Shown: positions 28,816-35,472 of the stretch, piece after piece
How positions within the stretch are numbered: the stretch's first letter is position 1
Layout of the letters: the number at the start of each line of letters is the position of its first letter
Source: Desulfobacteraceae bacterium
GTDB taxonomy: Bacteria > Desulfobacterota > Desulfobacteria > Desulfobacterales > JAABSP01
Direction: 5' to 3'
DNA length: 35,472 bases
NCBI GenBank assembly: GCA_011389855.1
Contig: JAABTM010000020.1
Location: forward strand, 1-35,472
The notes under the pieces: generated by a model
Databases searched by the model: none
What the model was told of the DNA's origin: nothing
Seen by the model: only the letters and a program-made list of their open reading frames with translations
Position numbers and translations under genes: made by a program

Positions 28816-28976
28816 AGGCGAGAAGAGCGCCGGCGGTAAATAACGTCAAGTGTGTATTTTCCGCTTCGGAACCCGTTAGAGGGTTCTGCTCCACCTCTCT
28901 TTTATTGCAGTCCCCTCCCCTGTTCACCCCATCCCGCCCCAAAGAATCAGTCCCAACGCCGCTCCCCCGGGGCAGG

Positions 28977-29765
28977 TCACTTCTGGCAGTCGGGGCAGTA
29001 ATAGGCCGACCGGTCGGAGATTTTGATCTGCTTGATGGCGCCGCCGCATTTGGGGCAGGCGTCGTCCGTGTCGCGGTGGGGAAGCAGGTAATCGTCGGGA
29101 AACTGGTTCACATCGGCCCGGCGGTCGATGGCCGTCCGGAGGACCGTTTTCATCTTGTCGAAAAGGGTTTCGAAGCGGGCATCGTCCAGATCCTTCATCT
29201 GGCGCTTGGGGCGGATGCCGGCATGGAAGAGGATTTCGTCGGCGTAGACGTTGCCGACGCCGGCCATTTTTTCCTGGTCCATGAGGGCGGTCTTGACCAT
29301 GGCCTGGCTGCCGGCGAAAATATCTTTAAAGGCGCTGAAATCGAAGTCTTCGTCCAGGGCGTCGGGCCCCAGCCCCTTTTTCCGGATGAACCGGTCGACG
29401 CTTCGGGTCGGTTCGATCCGTCCCAGCATCCGTTTGGAGACATAGGCGAGATGGTAGCCGTTGGTGAAGGAGAACTGGGCTCGGTCGAAATGGGGCTGCT
29501 TGTTGCAATTCTTGAAGTATTTCAGGTAGCCGGTCATGCCGAAATGAAACACCAGGCAACTGTCGTCGTCCACATGGACGAAGAGGTACTTGCCGTGTCG
29601 CCGGGAGCCGGTGAATCGCCGTCCCTGGTGGTTGAGTTTCAGCTCTTTCTCGGTGATGCCCTTGAGCACCTGAGCCGGGTAGACCTCCACCTTTCGGATC
29701 TCCTTGTGGAGGGCGGTGACGTCGAAATATTGTTTGAACACTTCTACATCGGGAAGTTCCGGCAT
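28977..29765 (-). CDS. mutM: Formamidopyrimidine-DNA glycosylase family (Fpg/Nei)
   Basis: MPELPDVEVFKQYF; MAGVGNVYADEILFHAGIRP; C-terminal zinc finger CPKCGG...YYCPDCQ. Start trimmed to MPELPD. Confidence 0.9.
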   Translation of the reverse strand: MPELPDVEVFKQYFDVTALHKEIRKVEVYPAQVLKGITEKELKLNHQGRRFTGSRRHGKYLFVHVDDDSCLVFHFGMTGYLKYFKNCNKQPHFDRAQFSFTNGYHLAYVSKRMLGRIEPTRSVDRFIRKKGLGPDALDEDFDFSAFKDIFAGSQAMVKTALMDQEKMAGVGNVYADEILFHAGIRPKRQMKDLDDARFETLFDKMKTVLRTAIDRRADVNQFPDDYLLPHRDTDDACPKCGGAIKQIKISDRSAYYCPDCQK

Positions 29766-29925
29766 GGTCTGTCCCCTTTGCATCCTCTGGGTTTAGGGTC
29801 TTAATGCGCTGTATTCTTAACGCTTGACCGCTACTGGGATCAACGTATTACACTTGAAAAGGGGAGTCAATCCGGAAAAAGGATGGAGATTGATCCGCAT
29901 CGGGGACAACGGCCCAATCGGTGGA

Positions 29926-30696
29926 TCAGAGGGGAATGGGGGTTCGGAGGAAAAAGGATCCGGCGTCTTCATGGCGGACCAGCACCACCGACACATTGTC
30001 GATTCCGCCATTTTCCAGGGCCCTGGACACGAGCCCGTCCACCGTCTTCTCGAGCAGGTCTTCCCGCCGGGGGACGACGATGCCCGCGATGTCCTCGTCG
30101 GAGACCATATCCGTCAGGCCGTCGGTACACAGGAGAAGGATGTCCACGGGTTTGAGGTTCAACCGGTTGACCTCCGGCTGGATCGTCTCGGATTTGCCGA
30201 TGGCCTGGATCAGGGCATGCCACGCCTTTTTGGGGACGTCTTCCGCGGCGACCCCCTCCTCCGCCACCATCTGGGCGCCCCTGGAATGGTCTCGGGTGAT
30301 CTGGCGGATCCCCTTTCGGATGAGGTAGGCCCGACTGTCGCCGGCATGGCAGATGACGGCGAGGTTGTTGATGACCATGGCCATGACCAGGGTCGTCCCC
30401 ATGCCGGACAGGGCCGGATTGTTCTGGGTGCTGAACTTGATGGTGTCGTGGACCCGATGGACCGCAGTTTTCATCGCGGCTTCCACATCGGGCAGCGGGG
30501 TTTCCGGCGTGACGGCGCTGATAAGATGATCGTAGGTGATCTCCACCGCCATCCGGCTGGCCATCTCCCCGGCACGTGAGCCGCCCATGCCGTCGGCGAC
30601 GATGAAAATGGCCCGTTTGGCGTCCACCAGGACGGCGTCCTCATTGTTTTTCCGCCGTTTGCCGGCATCGCTTTTAAAGGCAACCTGCATCGTCAT
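29926..30696 (-). CDS. PP2C-type (PPM) serine/threonine phosphatase
   Basis: SDAGKRRKNNEDAVLVDAKRAIFIVADGMGGSRAGEMAS...MGTTLVMAMVINNLAVICHAGDSRAYLIRKGIRQITRDHS...LLLCTDGLTDMVSDEDI. Confidence 0.93.
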   Translation of the reverse strand: MTMQVAFKSDAGKRRKNNEDAVLVDAKRAIFIVADGMGGSRAGEMASRMAVEITYDHLISAVTPETPLPDVEAAMKTAVHRVHDTIKFSTQNNPALSGMGTTLVMAMVINNLAVICHAGDSRAYLIRKGIRQITRDHSRGAQMVAEEGVAAEDVPKKAWHALIQAIGKSETIQPEVNRLNLKPVDILLLCTDGLTDMVSDEDIAGIVVPRREDLLEKTVDGLVSRALENGGIDNVSVVLVRHEDAGSFFLRTPIPL

Positions 30697-30713
30697 AAGT
30701 CCGACCGCCGGGG

Positions 30714-30764
30714 ATAAAAAAAGCCCCCACGACGCGCATGAGGGCGGTTTTCGCAAACCGGGGG
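30714..30764 (-). terminator. Putative Rho-independent terminator after the TRAP substrate-binding protein gene
   Basis: Minus strand CCCCC-CGGTTT-GCGA-AAACCG...GGGGG-CTTTTTTT. Confidence 0.55.
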
Positions 30765-30797
30765 AAAGGCATCCATTGGATCCCTGTCAACCGGCAG

Positions 30798-31901
30798 CTA
30801 CCCTTTGAGGGAATACTTGTCCGCGATCACGTTGTAGTAGGCGTTTTCCGAGACCGATCCCCAGACGCCCACCTGTTCCTTGAACTTCTTGAAGGCTTCA
30901 TGCACCTTGCGGGATTCCTTGTCCTTATCCGCCTCCTCCTCCAGGGTCTCCATGGACAACTTGCGAAGCTCGTCCATCATCGGCTCGGGAAAACGGATCA
31001 GCTCCACCTTGTGCTTGGATATCAGTTCCTGGAGGGCCGCGCCGTTTCCGGCCTCGAACTGGGAAAGGCTCCACAGATTGGTCTCCATGGCCACGGCGTC
31101 GATAATCAACTGAAGGTCTTTGGGAAGAGACTCGTAAGCCTTCTTGTTGAAAATGACCTCCAGGCAGGTGCCCGGCTCGTGCCAGCCCGGGTAGTAATAG
31201 TAGGGAGCGGCTTTGTAAAAGCCCATCCGCAGGTCGTGCAAGGGCCCCACCCACTCGGTGGCGTCGAGCACGCCGCGTTCCAGGGAGGTGAAGATTTCGC
31301 CGCCGGCCAACAGCACCACGGTGCCGCCGGCTTTGGCGATGACCTTGCCGCCCAGGCCAGGAATGCGCATCTTCAATCCCTTGAAATCACCCAGTGTTTC
31401 CATCTTTTTGCGGAACCAGCCGCCCATCTGTACGCCGGTGTTGCCCTGGGGCCGGGGGACCACGTTGAAGGGGGCGTACACCTCCTCCCAGAGTTCCAGG
31501 CCGCCGCCGCCGTAAAACCAGGCGTTGATGCCCTGGGCGTTCAACCCGAAGGGAACGGAGGAAAACCACTGGGCCGCCGGCGCCTTGCCCGCCCAATAAT
31601 ACGCGGCGCCGCTGCCCGCCTCCACGGTGCCCTGAGACACCGCGTCGAAGACGCCCAGGCCGGGCACCAACTCACCCGCGGCAAAGACCTGGATGGTAAG
31701 CCGTCCCTCGCTCACCTCGCTCACCCGTTTGGCGAATCGTTCCGCGCCGGTCTGGAGCACGGGGAGATTGGGCGGCCAGGTCGTTACCATCTTCCAACGG
31801 TATTTCTTCTGCGCCAGCACGGCCGGCGCGGCAATGGCGCCGCCGGCCACGGCCGCGGCGGTCGCCGCCCCTGTTTTCTTCAGAAACTCACGTCGTTGCA
31901 T
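30798..31901 (-). CDS. TRAP transporter periplasmic solute-binding protein (DctP/TakP-like), Tat-type signal
   Basis: MQRREFLKKTGAATAAAVAGG; FAAGELVPGLGVFDAVSQGTVEAGSGAAYYWAGKAPAAQWFSSVPFGLNAQGINAWFYGGGGLELW; MRIPGLGGKVIAKAGGTVVLLAGGEIFTSLERGVLDATEWVGP. Confidence 0.94.
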   Translation of the reverse strand: MQRREFLKKTGAATAAAVAGGAIAAPAVLAQKKYRWKMVTTWPPNLPVLQTGAERFAKRVSEVSEGRLTIQVFAAGELVPGLGVFDAVSQGTVEAGSGAAYYWAGKAPAAQWFSSVPFGLNAQGINAWFYGGGGLELWEEVYAPFNVVPRPQGNTGVQMGGWFRKKMETLGDFKGLKMRIPGLGGKVIAKAGGTVVLLAGGEIFTSLERGVLDATEWVGPLHDLRMGFYKAAPYYYYPGWHEPGTCLEVIFNKKAYESLPKDLQLIIDAVAMETNLWSLSQFEAGNGAALQELISKHKVELIRFPEPMMDELRKLSMETLEEEADKDKESRKVHEAFKKFKEQVGVWGSVSENAYYNVIADKYSLKG

Positions 31902-31955
31902 ACTCGCCGTCTCCTTTCCTGCTTAAGGTTGAGGGTTTCTTGACCAAGCGCCCAA

Positions 31956-31984
31956 TAATTAATAAACATTATTCAGTTTGTCAA
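31956..31984 (-). promoter_or_regulatory. Sigma70-like promoter for the TRAP solute-binding protein gene
   Basis: Minus strand TTGACA-N17-TAATTA. Confidence 0.55.
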
Positions 31985-32009
31985 ATGAATTCCATCTTTT
32001 CACCGCGCC

Positions 32010-33950
32010 TCAATTCCCGAAAACGACTTTGGGCAGCCACGTCACCAGGATGGGGAAAAAGACCACGATCAACAGGCCGATGAGCTGAAACAAAACGAAC
32101 GGAATAATGCCCCGATAGATTTCGCCGGTGGTGATCTCCGGCGGGGTGACCGCCTTGAGGTAAAAAAGTGAAAACCCGAAGGGCGGCGTCATGAACGAGG
32201 TCTGGAGGTTGACGGCGATGAGGATGCAGAACCAGGCCGGGTCGAAGCCGAACTCGATCATGATGGGCGCCAGCACCGGGACGTGGATGAAGGTGATCTC
32301 GATGAAGTCGAGGAAAAACCCGATAACGAAAATCAACCCCATGACCACCGCCAGCACGAACCATTTCCCGTGGGTTTCGGCGATGCCCCCCAGAAAATGG
32401 CGCACCAGTTCGTCGCCGCCCATGCCCCGGAAGACCAGACCGAAGGCGGCGGCCCCCACCAGAATGATAAAGACCATGCAGGTGAGCTGCATTGTGGCGT
32501 GCATGACGTCGTTGAGGATCTTCAGTGTAAACCGCTTGTTGGCGATGGTCAGCGCCGTGGCGCCCACTGCCCCCACGGCGGCGGCTTCCGTCGGCGACGC
32601 CACGCCGGCGAAGATGGAACCGAGTACCGCCACCATCAGAAACAGGGGCGGAAACATGGCTACGAGAACCCGCCAGATGAGCGACCCGCCGCCCATGGCC
32701 AGTTCTCCCTTTGGAATGGCCGGCGCCCTGTCCGGCCAGATGATGGACGCAATGAGGATGTAAAGGATATAGAGGCCCACCAGTACCAGCCCCGGAAAGA
32801 CCGCGCCCATGAAGAGGTCGCCGACCGAGACCCCCACAATGTCGCCGATGAGCACCAGGACGATGCTCGGGGGGATGATCTGCCCCAACGTTCCCGAGGC
32901 CGCCACCGTGCCCGTGGCCAGTTCGGGATGGTACCCCCGCTTGAGCATGGTGGGCACCGCCAAAAGTCCCATAGTGACCACGGTGGCGCCCACAATCCCG
33001 GTGGAGGCGCCCAGGAGCGCGCCCACCACCACGACGGAAATGGCCAGCCCGCCGCGCAATCGCCCGAAAAGCATGCCCATGGTATCCAGCAGTTCTTCGG
33101 CCAGCCCCGAGCGCTCGAGCATGACCCCCATGAAGACAAAAAGCGGCACCGCCAGGAGGGTGACGTTGGTCATGACGCCCCAGATCCGGAGGGGCAGCAG
33201 GTTGAAAAACCCCCATCCGAAGCCGAGAAGGCCGAAAAACAGAGCCGTTCCCATCAGGGTGAAGGTGACCGGAAAGCCGAACATGAGCAGAACCGTCAGG
33301 GCCAGAAACATCCATCCGGGAAGATAATCGATGAACCAGGGGGGAAGCCCTTCCAGTCCCGCCCCGGTCCAGCTCGTTACGCTGCGGAACACCAGAAACC
33401 CGACGACCGCCGCCCCGATGACGACGGGGTAAACAATCGCTTTTTTTTGGGTCAGGGTCAGCAGGCTCCGGATTCCCAGCGCGATGCCCTGGAGGGTGAT
33501 GAGAACGAATCCGGCTGGGATGAATCCTTTAACGATGAACCGCAGCGGGATGCCGCCGGGGTCCGGTGAGCCCTCCATGATCGACCACGCGTTGTAGACG
33601 AACCCCCAGGAGGTGGCCATGATCATGTAGCAGCCGGGGAGAAGAAACAGGAGAACGCCGATCAGATTGACCCAGGCCTGGGCTTTGTCGCTCATCCGCT
33701 GATAAAAGATGTCCACCCGAACGTGGCCGTCCTTCAACAGGGTGTAGCCGGCGCCCATGAGGAAGATGAACGCGAACATATGCCATTCCAGCTCCTGGAC
33801 GAAAACGAAACTGGTATTGAACGCATATCGCATGACCACGTCGATGAAGACCACCAGAACCACCAGAAAGGTCGCCCAGGCCACGATGTGTCCCGCCCAT
33901 TCGTTGATGGTGTCGATGACGCAGCTGATCAACGGGAGAGATTTCATCAT
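32010..33950 (-). CDS. TRAP transporter fused small/large permease (DctQ-DctM)
   Basis: N-terminal DctQ-like 4TM (DVVMRYAFNTSFVFVQELEWHMFAFIFLMGAGYTLLKDGHVRVDIFY), C-terminal DctM (FGFPVTFTLMGTALFFGLL...PLFVFMGVMLERSGLAEELLDTMG). Confidence 0.94.
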   Translation of the reverse strand: MMKSLPLISCVIDTINEWAGHIVAWATFLVVLVVFIDVVMRYAFNTSFVFVQELEWHMFAFIFLMGAGYTLLKDGHVRVDIFYQRMSDKAQAWVNLIGVLLFLLPGCYMIMATSWGFVYNAWSIMEGSPDPGGIPLRFIVKGFIPAGFVLITLQGIALGIRSLLTLTQKKAIVYPVVIGAAVVGFLVFRSVTSWTGAGLEGLPPWFIDYLPGWMFLALTVLLMFGFPVTFTLMGTALFFGLLGFGWGFFNLLPLRIWGVMTNVTLLAVPLFVFMGVMLERSGLAEELLDTMGMLFGRLRGGLAISVVVVGALLGASTGIVGATVVTMGLLAVPTMLKRGYHPELATGTVAASGTLGQIIPPSIVLVLIGDIVGVSVGDLFMGAVFPGLVLVGLYILYILIASIIWPDRAPAIPKGELAMGGGSLIWRVLVAMFPPLFLMVAVLGSIFAGVASPTEAAAVGAVGATALTIANKRFTLKILNDVMHATMQLTCMVFIILVGAAAFGLVFRGMGGDELVRHFLGGIAETHGKWFVLAVVMGLIFVIGFFLDFIEITFIHVPVLAPIMIEFGFDPAWFCILIAVNLQTSFMTPPFGFSLFYLKAVTPPEITTGEIYRGIIPFVLFQLIGLLIVVFFPILVTWLPKVVFGN

Positions 33951-35472
33951 TCCTGTCCCTTTTCCACACGGTTTATCGGATCCGTTTCAGCGGCCGCCGG
34001 CCCCGGCGGGGCCGCGGGTCGGATGATCATCAGGTACCGGAGATCTTTTTCGAGGAAGAAATGCTGCAATCGATAGGATTGACCGGGCGCCAGGGTCATC
34101 GTCGCCCGGAACCCGGAAGGCCGGTTCGGCTCGGCGCGCATTTTCCGTATGGAACCGGCGGGCGTTTCCGGCATCTTCGCCGAAACGTCGAAGCCGGCCC
34201 GGGCCCCCGGAAAATCGCAGACCACCGTCGGCCCTTTTCGGCTTATAAACGACACATTAGGTCGCATCGGCCGGGTCAGTTCGAAGATCACCCGGGTCTC
34301 GTCGGCCATCGTCTCGATGCCGATATTCAGTATCCGCGGAACAGGCCTGGGTTTCCGGGCCGCCGGTTTGAGATGGGGGGAAAAGAGGCTGTAGTGGGCC
34401 CAGCCGGACCGCCCCTTGTCGTCCATGACGTGGTTCCAGTCGCCCCGGACCCCCAGAACGGACATCCGGGCCCCCTTGTCGACCCGAAAGAGGATTTCCG
34501 AAGACAGGGAGGGCCCGGCCCGGACCCGTCCCCGCCGGACCCGCACCCGGATTTTCCGCACCGGCTCCGCCGGCGGGCTCTTGAATTGTTTCTCCGGCGC
34601 CTTCCGTTTGATGGTCGGCGCGGCAGCCGGTTCGGCGAAAACCTCTTCCGGCTCGGCCGGTTTTGGGAGTTCCGTTTCCACCGCCGGTTCCGGCTCGGCC
34701 GGTTCCACGGTCGGCAACTCTTCCGTTGAATCGGCGCCAGCCGTCGGGGGGGCGATGTCCGCCGGGGCTTCGGCCGGGGTCGGGATCGCCATTTCTGAGG
34801 TCGCCGCCCCGGCCAGGGCCGCCTTCAGCTCGCCTTTGTCCGTCACCCGATGGTACCGGCCGCCGGTGTTCCCGGAGATGCAGACCATGCGGGTCTCTTC
34901 GGAGAGGGGGACCTCCAGCCCGACCACGTGGATCACCAGGGACCGGTAGATCCGCTTGAGACGCCGGGCCTCCTCGCAGGGATCGCCCAGGCAGGTCTCC
35001 TGGCCGTCCGCCACGATGACGGCGGTGGTGGGATCCCGGAATCCTTTCACCTTTTGCCGGAGTTGGGCCAGGGCCGCCGCCAGGGGCGTCATGCCCGTGG
35101 GGGAGACGGCGGCCAGCTTCTTCGCGAAGGTCCGGACATCGTGTTTGCCCACCGGCAGCGCCGTCGCCACATCGTCGCAATCCCCCTTGCGCCGCCCGCC
35201 GAAAACCATGAGGCCCGCATCGACGTCCCCGGGGAGGGTTTTGACCGCATCGATCAGGGCCTCCCGGACGGCCCCGATTTTGGAATCCCCGCCCAAGGGG
35301 CCGGACATGCTCGCCGAAGCGTCCACGATGAAGATAAGATTCTGTCCCGCCCAGCAGGCGCCCGCCGTCATCAAAACGGCGACGCCTATGATCGCGATTA
35401 GGATCGCCGAAAACAGGGCCGCTTTCCCCGTGCGATCCTTCCAGTCCTTCCAGCTCCCAATGCCGCTGCCTG
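33947..35472 (-). CDS. Exported VWA-SH3-AMIN multidomain protein, 5' end beyond the window
   Basis: VWA MIDAS IFIVDASASMSG; SH3-like VRAGPSLSSEILFRVDKGARMSVLGVRGDWNHVMDDKGRSGWAHYSLF; AMIN-like ILNIGIETMADETRVIFELTRPM. The frame stays open to the window edge and encodes a signal peptide (KAALFSAILIAIIGVAVLMTAGACWAGQ) upstream of the track start. Confidence 0.8.
   Translation of the reverse strand, partial: GSGIGSWKDWKDRTGKAALFSAILIAIIGVAVLMTAGACWAGQNLIFIVDASASMSGPLGGDSKIGAVREALIDAVKTLPGDVDAGLMVFGGRRKGDCDDVATALPVGKHDVRTFAKKLAAVSPTGMTPLAAALAQLRQKVKGFRDPTTAVIVADGQETCLGDPCEEARRLKRIYRSLVIHVVGLEVPLSEETRMVCISGNTGGRYHRVTDKGELKAALAGAATSEMAIPTPAEAPADIAPPTAGADSTEELPTVEPAEPEPAVETELPKPAEPEEVFAEPAAAPTIKRKAPEKQFKSPPAEPVRKIRVRVRRGRVRAGPSLSSEILFRVDKGARMSVLGVRGDWNHVMDDKGRSGWAHYSLFSPHLKPAARKPRPVPRILNIGIETMADETRVIFELTRPMRPNVSFISRKGPTVVCDFPGARAGFDVSAKMPETPAGSIRKMRAEPNRPSGFRATMTLAPGQSYRLQHFFLEKDLRYLMIIRPAAPPGPAAAETDPINRVEKGQE

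Noticed and set aside
28874-28895. GGAACCC-GTTAGA-GGGTTCT hairpin between fpg and the cytochrome gene
   Set aside because: Short imperfect stem, no T-tract, ambiguous role; not supported as a terminator.
32010-33950. Fused DctQ-DctM as a novel fusion
   Set aside because: Fused QM TRAP permeases are well known (e.g. SiaQM); not novel.

Overview
A 35.5 kb, GC-rich, gene-dense bacterial chromosomal segment. Gene content suggests a Desulfobacterota-like delta-proteobacterium (inference only). There are about 28 supported CDSs. Most are housekeeping genes: tex-dtd-dacB, ttcA-folE2, rpoZ, greA, asd, psd-leuB, lon-tsaB, a prepilin peptidase, rarD, htpG and fpg. Accessory content includes: a type-I-secretion-like pair (a TolC-family lipoprotein with a C-terminal SPOR-like domain, followed by the 5' end of a DUF4347 surface protein that the ORF track missed); a compact lipoprotein/DUF350/membrane spermidine-synthase-like operon; a bacterial TMEM43 (LUMA) homologue; a PanP-like decarboxylase; a di-heme c-type cytochrome; a PP2C phosphatase; and a VWA-SH3-AMIN protein translationally coupled to a TRAP transporter. 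The most interesting non-coding signals are: (i) a 114-bp MITE-like palindromic element with a direct repeat at its ends, inserted between leuB and asd; (ii) an 11-bp inverted repeat that would sequester the Shine-Dalgarno and start codon of the di-heme cytochrome gene; (iii) a 36-codon remnant of an old-yellow-enzyme gene that keeps a strong promoter overlapping an operator-like dyad, immediately upstream of an alpha/beta hydrolase; (iv) a sigma32-like promoter before htpG; (v) 14 nt of Illumina adapter at the left end, i.e. an assembly artefact. No rRNA, tRNA, CRISPR array or prophage was recognised. All calls come from reading the sequence; no searches were run.
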